From positions 67,001 through 131,000 of the forward strand of contig NZ_CP154874.1 in assembly GCF_041729615.1 (NCBI RefSeq): a DNA stretch of 64,000 nucleotides. The letters are read 5' to 3'. The translations under genes and the position numbers were made by a program. Source of the stretch: Pseudomonas alcaligenes. Its GTDB lineage: Bacteria > Pseudomonadota > Gammaproteobacteria > Pseudomonadales > Pseudomonadaceae. Positions 17,888-27,012 of the stretch are shown one piece after another. Below the pieces are notes generated by a model, which ran no database searches, was not told the DNA's origin, and saw only the letters and a list, made by a program, of their open reading frames with translations. The first letter of the stretch is position 1, and each line of letters opens with the position of its first letter.

Positions 17888-18748
17888 CTAGCCGGGCAGC
17901 TCGATGCGTGCCTGTTCGCCCGGCACCTGCGGCCAGTCGCCGGCGGCCCAGCGTTGCTTGGCCTGTTCCAGCTGCTGCGCATCGCTGGCGACGAAGTTCC
18001 AGTACATGCGCCGCGGCCCCAGCGGCTCGCCGCCGATCAGCGCCAGGTGGCATTCGCCGCAGGCGGAAAGCAGCAGTTCCTCACCCTCGGGCAGCACGGC
18101 CAGGCCGCGCAGCGGCAGGTCCTCGCCTTCCAGCTGGGCCTCGCCCTCGATCAGGTACAGCGCGCGCTCGCGGTGCTCGGCGGGAATCAGCAGGCTGGCG
18201 CCGGCGGCCAGCTTCAGTTCGGCGTAGAGGGTGGGCGAGGGCACCGGCACCGGCGACTGCAGGCAGAAGCCTGTGCCGGCGATCAGGGTGATGGCGACGC
18301 CCATGGCTTCGCGGCGCGGCAGGCTGGCGGCGGGGTGGTGGCTGTAGCCCGGTTCGCACGCCTCCAGCTCCTGCGGCAGGGCCAGCCACACCTGCAGGCC
18401 GTGCAGCCGTGAACCCCTTTGCCGCAGCTGAGCGGGCGTGCGCTCGACATGGGCGACGCCGCGGCCGGCGGTCATCCAGCTGACGTCACCGGGTTGCACC
18501 CGTTGGTCGGAACCCAGGCTGTCCTTGTGCTGCAGCTCGCCGTCGAACAGGTAGGTGAGGGTGGACAGGCCGATATGCGGGTGCTGGGCGATGTTCATGC
18601 CGCTGTCGGGGGCATAGACCTTTTCCAGCATATGGTCGAAGAACACGAAGGGGCCGACGCTGCGGCACCTGGCCGACGGCAGCGGGCGCAGGATCGGCTG
18701 GCCGGCGATGTCCTCGGCCCTGGGGCGGATCAGCAGCAGCTCGCTCAT
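17888..18748 (-). CDS. Pirin family protein (bicupin)
   Basis: The 286-residue protein has the pirin N-terminal cupin with metal ligands in HPHIGLSTLTYLFDGELQHKD, the conserved GDVSWMTAGRGVAHVE block, and the pirin C-terminal cupin (LYLIEGEAQLEG...GEPL). Bacterial pirins are iron proteins. Some, such as YhhW-like proteins, show quercetinase activity; others bind metabolic enzymes. The start at 18748 lies 1 nt after the stop of the upstream osmC-type gene, so they form an operon, suggesting a role in oxidative or electrophile stress. Confidence 0.92.
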   Translation of the reverse strand: MSELLLIRPRAEDIAGQPILRPLPSARCRSVGPFVFFDHMLEKVYAPDSGMNIAQHPHIGLSTLTYLFDGELQHKDSLGSDQRVQPGDVSWMTAGRGVAHVERTPAQLRQRGSRLHGLQVWLALPQELEACEPGYSHHPAASLPRREAMGVAITLIAGTGFCLQSPVPVPSPTLYAELKLAAGASLLIPAEHRERALYLIEGEAQLEGEDLPLRGLAVLPEGEELLLSACGECHLALIGGEPLGPRRMYWNFVASDAQQLEQAKQRWAAGDWPQVPGEQARIELPG

Positions 18749-18749
18749 C

Positions 18750-19145
18750 TCAGGCCTCGCCCAGGCGGGTTTCCACCTGCACTTCGGCGCTGGTCATCAG
18801 CTTGTGCACCGGGCACTTGTCGGCGATGCGCAGCAGCTGCTGGCGCTGCTCCTCGTCCAGGGCGCCGTGCAGGTCCAGTTCCACGGCCAGGCGGTAGATG
18901 CCCTGGCGCTCCTGGCTGTCGTCGCGGACCACGCGCACGTCCAGGCTATCCAGCGCCAGGCCCTTCTGCCTGGCGTAGAGCATCAGGGTCAGGGCCTTGC
19001 AGGCGCCGAGGGCGGCGTCGAACAGGTCGTGCGGCTCGGGGCCGGAGGCCGTGCCACCGAAGGACTCGGGTACGTCGGTGTGCAGCAGGTGCTCGCCGAT
19101 CTCGATGCTGTGGCGCAGGCCGGACTCGGTACTGATACGGATCAT
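18750..19145 (-). CDS. OsmC-family peroxiredoxin-like protein
   Basis: The 131-residue protein carries both catalytic cysteines of the OsmC/Ohr fold: the first in LGACKALTLMLYARQKG near residue 49 and the second in KCPVHKLMTS near residue 110. It also has the GPEPHDLFDAALGAC motif. OsmC-type proteins reduce organic or inorganic hydroperoxides using lipoyl or other thiol donors. It is the first gene of a two-gene unit with pirin. Confidence 0.92.
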   Translation of the reverse strand: MIRISTESGLRHSIEIGEHLLHTDVPESFGGTASGPEPHDLFDAALGACKALTLMLYARQKGLALDSLDVRVVRDDSQERQGIYRLAVELDLHGALDEEQRQQLLRIADKCPVHKLMTSAEVQVETRLGEA

Positions 19146-19197
19146 GGTGGCTCCCGGGCTAGGTTGGATGGCTCCAGCCTAGCCCAGGCGGCGCGTC

Positions 19198-20592
19198 TCA
19201 GACCAGCACGGAGAGGCGCACATCGGCGCCCAGCACGCGCAGCAGACGGCCATCGCCACCGAGGATGGGTACCGAGACGGTGAAGCAGAAGTCGTCGGTG
19301 GCCGAGGAGCGGTAGACCGGGGTGATATGGCTGCGCAGGTCATCCGCCACGCTTCGGAACCAGGGGCGCTGGCTCCAGTCGCGGCCCCGGCAGCTCGGCG
19401 CGTCCTGGTGCGGCACGTCGGCGGCGAAGATGTTTTCCGAGAGCTGCACGCCGCTGGCGTCGACCAGGTAGAACAGCTCGAAGCGTGCATCGCGGCGCAG
19501 GGTGTCGGCCAGCAGGCGCTCGGCGCCAGCCACCTCGCCGGCCAGGCGCGCGTCGCCGGCCAGCTGCTCGACGCTGCGTTGCACCGCCCGGTGCAGCTCC
19601 AGGCGGAAGTCGCCCAGGCCCTGCAGCAGGCGGTCGCCGTCCTCGCGCACGGCCTGACTGTGGCGCAGTACCTGGCCGGCCTTGCCGAGCAGGTCGCCGG
19701 CGACCTGGGCGATCTGCTGCACGTCGCCGTTGATCGAGCGCACCGCCGCGCCGATCTGCTCGGTGCCGGTGGCGATATGGCCGACCCGCTCATCCAGGCA
19801 GTCCATGGCCTGGCGCGTGCTGTCCAGGCCGCTGCCGACCTGCAGCATGCCGGCACGGCCGTCCTCCACCGCCTGGTGCATGCGCTCGCCGGCGCCGCCG
19901 AGCTGGTCCATGCCGTCGCGGAAGCGTTCGATGATCTGCCCGACCTGACCGGTGGCCTCGGTGGTGTGGCCGGCCAGGCGACGCACTTCCTCGGCGACCA
20001 CGGCGAAGCCACGGCCGTGTTCGCCGGCGCGGGCCGCCTCGATGGCGGCGTTGAGCGCCAGCAGGTTGGTCTGCTGGGAAATGCTGGCGATCACGCCGAT
20101 GACCTTGCTGACCTCTTCCAGCTGCGCAGTGAGGTTGCCGATCACCTCGGCCAGTTCCTGCTCGCAGGCGCCGATGGCCTCCACCTGGCGCAGTACGCTC
20201 TGGCCGCTCTGCTGGCACTGGCGCAGGGTGTTGGCGACTTCACCGGAGAGCCGCGCCACCTCGGCGGCGCCGGGTACCAGCTCGGCGTCCAGGGTGGTGG
20301 TGACCTGCTCGCTGGCGCTGGCGATCAGCTCCGAGGACTGCGCCAGGCTCTGCCCGCTGGCCTGGTTGGCGCTGGCGATGCTGGCCAGCTGCGGGGCGTG
20401 GGCGGTGATGCCGACGGCGGCGCCCAGGCTGGTGCGGATGCGCTGGTGCAGGCCATCGCTGAAGCGGTTGAGGCGGCCCATCCAGGGCTGCTGCTCGGGC
20501 AGGCGGGTGGTCAGGTCGTGGCCGCTGAAGAGGGCGGCGAGGGCTTCTTCGTCCCGCTCGCGGCGCGAGGGTTTGCGCAACAACTGCAGCAT
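19198..20592 (-). CDS. Soluble methyl-accepting chemotaxis protein with C-terminal PDC-like sensor domain
   Basis: The 464-residue receptor lacks membrane helices. The signalling hairpin is at about 85-330 with the conserved tip at 167-205 ([38 protein letters not shown]), which binds CheA/CheW. The ligand domain is C-terminal (about 360-464), an inverted order relative to classical receptors, and has the PDC/Cache-like pattern [10 protein letters not shown] followed by a C-terminal [15 protein letters not shown] strand. A very similar domain ends the EAL protein at 58493-59659. I chose the ATG at 20592 ([13 protein letters not shown]) because AGGGAGA lies 8 nt upstream; a longer start at 20664 has no ribosome site. 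It is presumably a cytoplasmic energy or metabolite sensor. Confidence 0.88.
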   Translation of the reverse strand: MLQLLRKPSRRERDEEALAALFSGHDLTTRLPEQQPWMGRLNRFSDGLHQRIRTSLGAAVGITAHAPQLASIASANQASGQSLAQSSELIASASEQVTTTLDAELVPGAAEVARLSGEVANTLRQCQQSGQSVLRQVEAIGACEQELAEVIGNLTAQLEEVSKVIGVIASISQQTNLLALNAAIEAARAGEHGRGFAVVAEEVRRLAGHTTEATGQVGQIIERFRDGMDQLGGAGERMHQAVEDGRAGMLQVGSGLDSTRQAMDCLDERVGHIATGTEQIGAAVRSINGDVQQIAQVAGDLLGKAGQVLRHSQAVREDGDRLLQGLGDFRLELHRAVQRSVEQLAGDARLAGEVAGAERLLADTLRRDARFELFYLVDASGVQLSENIFAADVPHQDAPSCRGRDWSQRPWFRSVADDLRSHITPVYRSSATDDFCFTVSVPILGGDGRLLRVLGADVRLSVLV

Positions 20593-20719
20593 GGTGCATC
20601 TCCCTGAGAGTTCTGTGGGGAGAAGTGCAAGCCGGGTGCCATCATGCACTGTGCGCTGCGTCACAAGGCTGGCGCCGTCGGTCTGTCGTCAGGTTTGCGC
20701 CAATTCGGCTCGCCAGGCG

Positions 20720-21577
20720 CTATTGCGGTGCATTGGGCCGGTACCACAGCTCCTTGCGCTGGAACGGCGTCTGTGGCGGCAGGTCGGGGTTTTCCAGCTC
20801 GATCACCTTGCGCTGGTCCAGTCTGGCGCGTTCCAGGGTGGCGTCGTGGTGCTGCTGGAACAGCGCAGCAAAACTGCCGTCGGCGATCATCGCCTCCAGT
20901 CCGCGTTCCACCGCCTGCGCCAGGTCGGTACGGGCGCGCGAGGTGAAAAAGTAGAAGGCGGTGGGGTAGTGGATGGCGATGTGCTCGTCGACCTCCAGCG
21001 CCAGCCCTTCGCGGGCGGCCTGGGCCTGTTCGTTCCAGACCACCACCACTTCGCGCGGGAACAGATCGAAGCGCCCGGCATCGAGCATGCGGAACAGGCT
21101 GTCGTAGCTCTGGCTGGTGATCACCTGCAGGCCGTTGCTGCGCAGGATGCGCGTGTCGGGCCAGTCGGCGCGCTGGCCGAAGCGCAGCGGTCTGAGATCA
21201 TCCAGACCCTGCACCTGGGCCAGCCAGTTCTTGTCTTCGCGCCGTACCAGGGGGATGCGCCAGCCGATCAGGCCCTTGTAGATCGGAATACGCACCGGCA
21301 GCAGGCTCTCCTCGCGGGCGCGGGTGGTCATGCTCCACATCAGCTGTACGTTGCCGTCGTTCTGCTCCAGCGACTGCTCGGCGCGGCTCTGCGGCATCGG
21401 CCGGGGCGAGGGGCGCAGCTGGTAGTCGCCGCCGCTCCTGGCCAGGGCCTGCTGCAGCAGCTCGACCACATAGGCCTCGGGGTCGACGCCGTTGGAGTGC
21501 AGCGGATAGGTCAGGGTCTCGGCGGCCAGCGTGGGCGAGAACAGGACGAGCAGGGCGGCGAGGCGGGGCAGGATCAT
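20720..21577 (-). CDS. Periplasmic solute-binding protein (family 3 type)
   Basis: From the ATG at 21577 the product is 285 residues with a signal peptide MILPRLAALLVLFSPTLAA cleaved before ETLTYP. The mature protein resembles the bilobed extracellular solute-binding family 3 fold, but typical amino-acid-binding signatures are weak: it reads as a diverged, stand-alone member (YVVELLQQALARSGGDYQL, GLIGWRIPLVRRED, LFPREVVVVWNE, YFFTSRARTDLAQAVERGLEAMIADGSF). No ABC permease or ATPase is nearby, so it may be a sensor input or an orphan binding protein. The frame stays open to 21652, but those codons look non-coding. No good ribosome site is visible. Confidence 0.78.
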   Translation of the reverse strand: MILPRLAALLVLFSPTLAAETLTYPLHSNGVDPEAYVVELLQQALARSGGDYQLRPSPRPMPQSRAEQSLEQNDGNVQLMWSMTTRAREESLLPVRIPIYKGLIGWRIPLVRREDKNWLAQVQGLDDLRPLRFGQRADWPDTRILRSNGLQVITSQSYDSLFRMLDAGRFDLFPREVVVVWNEQAQAAREGLALEVDEHIAIHYPTAFYFFTSRARTDLAQAVERGLEAMIADGSFAALFQQHHDATLERARLDQRKVIELENPDLPPQTPFQRKELWYRPNAPQ

Positions 21578-21694
21578 GCGCAGGCACTGGCAAGGTGGCG
21601 TAGAGGCATGATGGCCCCTGGTTGCGCCGGCCGCCAGTGAACGGCGGCGCAAGCCGGCAGTCTACCCTTGCTCGATTGCCAGGGAGGACCGCCA

Positions 21695-22717
21695 TTGTTC
21701 GTTCATCGACTGCTGCTCGGCGGCCTGCTCGCGCTCTGCGCGCTGCAGGCCAGCGCCCGCGACTACCGCTTCAGCGACGCCCACCTGCATTACGTCGACT
21801 TCTTCCAGGAGAGCGAGGGCATGGCCCCGCTGCTGCGGGCCATGGACGCCGGGCGGGTCGAGCATGCGCTGATCACCGGCATCCCGGTGGCCAAGAAATG
21901 GCACGAGGACGAGCCCAAGCGCCCGCGCTATTACGCCGGCGACGATGCCGGCGCCTACTGGTACAGCGCCACCGACGTGCTGGTGGCGGCTGCGGTGAAG
22001 CGCCTGCCGGCCGAGCAGCGCCGGCGCCTGCATCCCTTCCTCAGCGGCTTCAACCCCACCGACAAGAATGCCGACGCGCATATCCGCCGCATGCTGGAGC
22101 TGGACCCCGGCTTCTGGCAGGGCATCGGCGAAGTCTTCACCCGTCACGACGACCTCACCGCACTGACCTACGGCGACACCCCGCGGGCCAACAACGAGGC
22201 CATGACGCGGGTCTACCACCTGGCCGTCGAGTACGACCTGCCGGTGCTGTTGCACAGCAACATCACCTCCAAGCGCGAGCGCAACCCGCTGTACCTGGCG
22301 GAGCTCGAGGAGCCGCTGCGCAACCACCCGCACGTGCGCTTCATCTGGGCGCATGCCGGCACCAGCCTGGAGATCCATCGACACCAGGAGCGGCTGGAAT
22401 TCCTCCTGCCGACGCTGGAGCGCCTGCTCGCCCAGTACCCCAACCTGTACATCGACCTGTCCTGGAGCGTGCTGCGACCCTATCTGCTGGATACCGAGGG
22501 GCGGGCCGACCCGGCCTGGCTGCAGCTGGTACGTCGCTACCCGACGCGCTTCATGCTGGGTTCGGACGTGGTCGGCCGCTTCGACGGCCTGGGGGACTAC
22601 TTCGCCGAGTTCCGCCCCTTCCTCGATGCCCTGCCGGAGGATGTGGCGCGGCGGGTGGCGCGCGACAACTTCCTCGCCGTGCTGCCACGCCAGCGCCGGG
22701 CCGAGTTGGCTGACTGA
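21695..22717 (+). CDS. Exported amidohydrolase-family metal-dependent hydrolase
   Basis: The 340-residue protein has a signal peptide (MFVHRLLLGGLLALCALQASA) and an amidohydrolase_2-type TIM barrel: the metal-binding HxH is in FSDAHLHYVDF, Lys and Glu of the sheet in the IGEVFTRHDDL segment, then His in LLHSNITS, His in FIWAHAGTS, and Asp in FMLGSDVVGRF. Substrates of such periplasmic members are unknown. The start chosen is TTG at 21695, because AGGGAGGA lies 6 nt upstream and it places the signal peptide at the N-terminus. It is divergent from the solute-binding protein, so they may share a regulated interval. Confidence 0.85.
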   Translation: MFVHRLLLGGLLALCALQASARDYRFSDAHLHYVDFFQESEGMAPLLRAMDAGRVEHALITGIPVAKKWHEDEPKRPRYYAGDDAGAYWYSATDVLVAAAVKRLPAEQRRRLHPFLSGFNPTDKNADAHIRRMLELDPGFWQGIGEVFTRHDDLTALTYGDTPRANNEAMTRVYHLAVEYDLPVLLHSNITSKRERNPLYLAELEEPLRNHPHVRFIWAHAGTSLEIHRHQERLEFLLPTLERLLAQYPNLYIDLSWSVLRPYLLDTEGRADPAWLQLVRRYPTRFMLGSDVVGRFDGLGDYFAEFRPFLDALPEDVARRVARDNFLAVLPRQRRAELAD

Positions 22718-22781
22718 CTGTCATCAGCCTGTAACCGCGGCGTCATAGCCTCGCGCCCGATCTTCCAACAAGGAGCGCGAG

Positions 22782-23243
22782 ATGAAACTGTTCAGCCTGA
22801 CCGTCCTGGCCCTGGGCCTTTCCGCCAACCTGGCCCTGGCCGAAGTGCGTGTCGAGGGGCCGATCGAGTACGGCGTATTCGCCACCCAGTTCAAGGATCC
22901 GCAGCCGGGCGAGCGCGTGCTGACCCGTGCCAACCAGCCGATCGAGCAGACCGACCAGGTGCCGGCGCGGCTGGGCACCAAGTTCGGCGTGCGCTACCGC
23001 CTGGTCGGCAAGACCGAGACGGAGCAGCCGCTGACCCTGATGTACTTCACCCCCGGCCTGGTGGGCCCGGACGGCAAGCGCCAGGACAAGATCGAGCTGA
23101 TGCAGAAGCTGGTGGTCGGCGCGCCGCAGGACGTGATGGCCTTCGAGTTCACCGAACACCACGAGGTGGTGCCGGGCGAGTGGCAGTTCATGGTGTTTCA
23201 GGGCGACCGCAAGCTGGTCGAGCAGCGCTTCCAGGTGCGCTGA
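22782..23243 (+). CDS. Exported DUF3859-like protein
   Basis: The 153-residue product has a signal peptide (MKLFSLTVLALGLSANLALA) and a compact beta-rich mature domain (EVRVEGPIEYGVFATQFKD...GEWQFMVFQGDRKLVEQRFQV) fitting the DUF3859 family of unknown function. AAGGAG at 22770-22775 precedes the ATG. Similar genes sit next to the chemotaxis receptor and fabB in P. aeruginosa. Confidence 0.82.
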   Translation: MKLFSLTVLALGLSANLALAEVRVEGPIEYGVFATQFKDPQPGERVLTRANQPIEQTDQVPARLGTKFGVRYRLVGKTETEQPLTLMYFTPGLVGPDGKRQDKIELMQKLVVGAPQDVMAFEFTEHHEVVPGEWQFMVFQGDRKLVEQRFQVR

Positions 23244-23439
23244 TCCCCGGCATGTCGTACCCAGGCCCGGCCGCAGCAGCGCCCGGGCCTTTCGCGTTAT
23301 GGGCAGTTGGCTCAAGGCGTGGCGGTGACGGCCGATACGCAGAGGGCGAGACGGATCTTCCGCTTGCCAAGCCGGCGCCAAGACCTGCCGCAGCTTACGA
23401 CTATCCTCAGATTGCCCAGTAACCATCAGGAAACCCGTC

Positions 23440-25065
23440 ATGTCTCTGAGAAATATGAAAATCGCCACACGAGCCGGCCTGGGCTTCGCCATCCTGGCAC
23501 TGCTGGTGGTGCTGGTCGGGGGCTTCTCCCTGCTGCAGATGAAGCGCATGAATGGCGCCGCGGCCGAGGTCAAGGAGGTCTGGCTGCCCAGTATCGCGGC
23601 GCTCAACGACATGGGGCAGAACATCCTGCGTATCCGTACGGCCACCCTGCGCCTGATCGTGATTCGCGAGCCGGCCGCCCTGGCGCAGAACACCGCTCTG
23701 CTCAACCAGCTCAGGTCCGACCTGGGCCAGGCACAGGCGCGCTACGAGGCACTACTCAGCCTGGATGAGGAGCGCCAGTTGTATGAGCGTTACCAGCAGA
23801 AGCAGTCGGCCTATTTCAGCGAGCAGGAAAAGCTCATGAGCTTTTCGGCCCAGGACGACGTCGATTCGGCGATCGCCGTCGCCAGCGGCGAGCTCAACCA
23901 GCATGCCGCGGACATGGCGGCCCTGCTGCGCGACCTGACCGAGCTGAACAACAACGGAGCCGCGGAGGCGGCCCAGCTCAGCAGTGACGTCTACGCGGAT
24001 GCGACGCAGCTGGTGATCCTGCTGATAGTCGCGGCACTGGCGGCGACCATCTTCCTGGCCCTGATGCTGACCCGCAGCATCGTGCGCCCCCTGGGCGAGG
24101 CGGTGGCGGTGGCGCAGGTGGTGGCTTCCGGCGACCTGACACAGAAGTTCGACATCATCGGTGAGGATGAACCTGCGCAGTTGCTCAGTGCTCTGCGTGG
24201 CATGCAGCAGAGCCTGCGCAACACCATCCAGAGCATCGCCGACTCCTCCAACCAGCTGGCATCCGCCTCCGAGGAGCTGCACGCGGTCACCGAGGACTCC
24301 ACCCGTGGCCTGCATCAGCAGAATGCCGAGATCGAGCAGGCTGCCACTGCGGTGAACGAGATGACCTCGGCAGTGGAAGAGGTGGCGCGCAATGCCGTCA
24401 GCACCTCGGAGGCTTCGCGCGAGTCCGACCGTACGGCCCAGCATGGCCGCGAGCAGGTGCGCCAGACCGTCGATTCCATCAGCCGTCTGGCCACCGAGGT
24501 GACCGATAGCGCCCATGAGGTCGAGCAGCTGGCGCAGCAGGTACGCAACATCAGCCAGGTGCTCGACGTGATCCGTGCCATCGCCGAACAGACCAACCTG
24601 CTGGCCCTCAATGCCGCCATCGAGGCGGCGCGCGCCGGTGATGCCGGCCGTGGCTTCGCCGTGGTGGCCGACGAGGTACGCGCACTGGCCCATCGCACGC
24701 AGCAGTCGACCCAGGAAATCGAGCAGATGATCGGTGGCATTCAGCAGGGTACCGAGCGCGCTGTCGGTGCCATGCAGCAGAGCACCGGGCGTGCCACTTC
24801 CACTCTGGAGCTGGCGCAGGCCGCCGGGCGCGCGCTGGACGAGATCGCCCAGGCGATTTCCTCGATCAACGAGCGCAACCTGGTGATCGCCAGCGCATCC
24901 GAGGAACAGGCGCAGGTCGCCCGCGAAGTGGACCGCAACCTGGTGAATATCCGTGACCTGTCGCTGCAGACCTCGGCCGGGGCCAACCAGACCAGCGCCG
25001 CCAGTCAGGAGCTGTCGCGCCTGGCCGTGGACCTCAACGCGCTGGTGGCACGCTTCCGCATCTGA
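23440..25065 (+). CDS. Transmembrane methyl-accepting chemotaxis protein (four-helix-bundle sensor)
   Basis: The 541-residue receptor has TM1 (about 12-34), a periplasmic four-helix-bundle ligand domain (35-188) with the typical start [27 protein letters not shown]2 (about 190-212), HAMP (213-265) and the cytoplasmic signalling hairpin (285-540). The tip [38 protein letters not shown] is intact. The ligand cannot be predicted. It is convergent with fabB, with a shared terminator at 25079-25106; the same order (receptor, fabB, fabA, hybrid kinase) is known from P. aeruginosa. Confidence 0.95.
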   Translation: MSLRNMKIATRAGLGFAILALLVVLVGGFSLLQMKRMNGAAAEVKEVWLPSIAALNDMGQNILRIRTATLRLIVIREPAALAQNTALLNQLRSDLGQAQARYEALLSLDEERQLYERYQQKQSAYFSEQEKLMSFSAQDDVDSAIAVASGELNQHAADMAALLRDLTELNNNGAAEAAQLSSDVYADATQLVILLIVAALAATIFLALMLTRSIVRPLGEAVAVAQVVASGDLTQKFDIIGEDEPAQLLSALRGMQQSLRNTIQSIADSSNQLASASEELHAVTEDSTRGLHQQNAEIEQAATAVNEMTSAVEEVARNAVSTSEASRESDRTAQHGREQVRQTVDSISRLATEVTDSAHEVEQLAQQVRNISQVLDVIRAIAEQTNLLALNAAIEAARAGDAGRGFAVVADEVRALAHRTQQSTQEIEQMIGGIQQGTERAVGAMQQSTGRATSTLELAQAAGRALDEIAQAISSINERNLVIASASEEQAQVAREVDRNLVNIRDLSLQTSAGANQTSAASQELSRLAVDLNALVARFRI

Positions 25066-25078
25066 GTTGCGCACAATG

Positions 25079-25106
25079 AAAAACGGCGCCCGTGGGCGCC
25101 GTTTTT
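25079..25106. terminator. Bidirectional Rho-independent terminator
   Basis: A perfect 13-bp stem AAAAACGGCGCCC / GGGCGCCGTTTTT with a 2-nt loop gives T-tracts on both strands, serving the chemotaxis receptor (plus) and fabB (minus). Confidence 0.95.
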
Positions 25107-25120
25107 CATGGGGCCGGGAA

Positions 25121-26335
25121 TCAGCCCTGGTAACGCTGCAGGATCAGGGTGGCGTTGGTGCCGCCGAAACCGAAGCTGTTGCTCATCACGGTGTTGAGCT
25201 GGGCGTCGCGGGTCTGGCGCTGGATCGGCAGGTCGGCCAGTTCCGGGTCGATCTCCTCGATGTTGGCCGAGCCGGCGATGAAGCCGCCCTGCATCATCAG
25301 CAGGCAGTAGATCGCCTCGTGCACGCCGGCGGCGCCCAGCGAGTGGCCGGACAGGCTCTTGGTCGAGCTGATGGCCGGTGCCTTGGCGCCGAACACTTCG
25401 CGTACCGCACGGGCCTCGGCGGTGTCGCCGACCGGGGTGGAGGTGCCGTGGGTGTTGAGGTAGTCGATCGGCGCACTGACGGTGGCCAGGGCCTGCTGCA
25501 TGCAGCGCACGGCGCCTTCGCCGCTCGGCGCGACCATGTCGTAGCCGTCGCTGGTGGCGCCGTAGCCGACGATCTCGGCGTAGATCTTGGCGCCGCGCTT
25601 GAGCGCGTGTTCCAGTTCCTCGACCACCACCATGCCGCCACCGCCGGCGATGACGAAGCCGTCACGCTTGGCGTCATAGGCGCGCGAGGCCTTCTCCGGG
25701 GTCTTGTTGTACTGGGTGGAGAGGGCGCCCATGGCGTCGAACAGGCAGCTCTGGCTCCAGTGTTCCTCTTCGCCGCCGCCGGCGAACACCATGTCCTGTT
25801 TGCCCATCTGGATCTGCTCCATGGCGTGGCCGATGCAGTGGGCGCTGGTGGCGCAGGCGGAGGAGATGGAGTAGTTCACGCCCTTGATCTGGAACGGCGT
25901 GGCCAGGCAGGCCGACACGGTGCTGCCCATGGTGCGCGGCACGCGGTATGGGCCGATGCGCTTGACGCCCTTCTCGCGCAGGATGTCGATGGCTTCCATC
26001 TGGTTCAGGGTGGAGGCACCACCGGAGCCGGCAATCAGGCCGACGCGCGGGTGGGAGATTTCCTCCAGGCTGAGGCCGGCATCCTTGATCGCCTGCTCCA
26101 TGGACAGGTAGGCGTAGGCCGCGGCATCGCCCATGAAACGCAGGACCTTGCGGTCGATCAGCTCTTCCAGGTTGAGGTCGACGGAGCCGGACACCTGGCT
26201 GCGCAGGCCCATTTCGGCATATTCCGGGTTGAAGCGGATGCCTGCCTTGCCGGCGCGCAGGTTGGCGGAGACGGTGTCTTTGTCATTGCCCAGGCAGGAA
26301 ACGATGCCCAGACCGGTGATCACGACGCGGCGCAT
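25121..26335 (-). CDS. fabB: FabB, beta-ketoacyl-ACP synthase I
   Basis: FabB elongates acyl-ACP with malonyl-ACP and is essential for unsaturated fatty acid synthesis because it extends cis-3-decenoyl-ACP made by FabA. The 404-residue protein shows the thiolase-fold catalytic triad: Cys in [16 protein letters not shown], His in [11 protein letters not shown], His in [12 protein letters not shown], plus the C-terminal [13 protein letters not shown] loop. The start [10 protein letters not shown] at 26335 is the conserved one. It follows fabA by 13 nt, forming the fabAB operon. Confidence 0.98.
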   Translation of the reverse strand: MRRVVITGLGIVSCLGNDKDTVSANLRAGKAGIRFNPEYAEMGLRSQVSGSVDLNLEELIDRKVLRFMGDAAAYAYLSMEQAIKDAGLSLEEISHPRVGLIAGSGGASTLNQMEAIDILREKGVKRIGPYRVPRTMGSTVSACLATPFQIKGVNYSISSACATSAHCIGHAMEQIQMGKQDMVFAGGGEEEHWSQSCLFDAMGALSTQYNKTPEKASRAYDAKRDGFVIAGGGGMVVVEELEHALKRGAKIYAEIVGYGATSDGYDMVAPSGEGAVRCMQQALATVSAPIDYLNTHGTSTPVGDTAEARAVREVFGAKAPAISSTKSLSGHSLGAAGVHEAIYCLLMMQGGFIAGSANIEEIDPELADLPIQRQTRDAQLNTVMSNSFGFGGTNATLILQRYQG

Positions 26336-26348
26336 GCGGAAATGTCCT

Positions 26349-26864
26349 TCAGAAACTGTCGGTAGAGGTGAACAGGCCGACGCGGAGGCCTTCGGCGCTG
26401 TAGATCTCGCGGCCATCGACGGCCACGCTGCCGTCGGCGATGCCGAGGATCAGCGAGCGATTGATGGTGCGCTTGATGTGGATGTTGTAGGTGATCTTCT
26501 TGGCGGTCGGCAGGACCTGGCCGAAGAACTTCACCTCGCCCGAGCCGAGGGCGCGGCCGCGGCCGGGGTTGCCCTGCCAGCCGAGGTAGAAGCCAACCAG
26601 CTGCCACATGGCGTCGAGGCCCAGGCAGCCGGGCATCACCGGGTCGCCCTCGAAGTGGCAGGCGAAGAACCACAGGTCGGGATTGATATCGAGTTCGGCG
26701 ACGATCTCGCCTTTGCCGTATTTGCCGCCGGTCTCGCTGATGTGCACGATGCGGTCGATCATCAGCATATTGGGGGCGGGCAACTGCGCATTACCTGGGC
26801 CAAACAGTTCGCCGCGGCTGCAGGCGAGCAATTCTTCCCGGGTATAGGCGTTTTGCTGGGTCAT
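26349..26864 (-). CDS. fabA: FabA, 3-hydroxydecanoyl-ACP dehydratase/isomerase
   Basis: FabA dehydrates 3-hydroxydecanoyl-ACP and isomerises trans-2- to cis-3-decenoyl-ACP, the branch point to unsaturated fatty acids. The 171-residue hotdog-fold protein has the catalytic His in [20 protein letters not shown] and the partner Asp in the same helix. Length is standard. GAGGAG lies 6 nt before the ATG. It is first in the fabAB operon; a DesT-like palindrome lies 110 bp upstream. Confidence 0.98.
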   Translation of the reverse strand: MTQQNAYTREELLACSRGELFGPGNAQLPAPNMLMIDRIVHISETGGKYGKGEIVAELDINPDLWFFACHFEGDPVMPGCLGLDAMWQLVGFYLGWQGNPGRGRALGSGEVKFFGQVLPTAKKITYNIHIKRTINRSLILGIADGSVAVDGREIYSAEGLRVGLFTSTDSF

Positions 26865-26973
26865 GCGAACTCCTCAATGGTCCCCTCGGCGGGGCTAAGC
26901 TGCGCCGCGGGTTTTCTTGTGTAGCGGCAGACTAGTCATAGACTGTTGCGCCTAGGTGAAAGTCACAGCGCAG

Positions 26974-26991
26974 TGTGAACAGTTGTAAACA
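26974..26991. promoter_or_regulatory. DesT-like operator upstream of fabAB (TGTGAACAGTTGTAAACA)
   Basis: The box has the form GTGAAC-N4-GTAAAC, close to the DesT palindrome AGTGAAC-N4-GTTGACT known from P. aeruginosa fabAB and desCB promoters. It lies in the 148-bp interval between fabA and the convergent end of the hybrid kinase gene. DesT senses acyl-CoA saturation; binding here is inferred from position and pattern. Confidence 0.5.
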
Positions 26992-27012
26992 GCCTGTTCT
27001 TGTCGCAGATCA

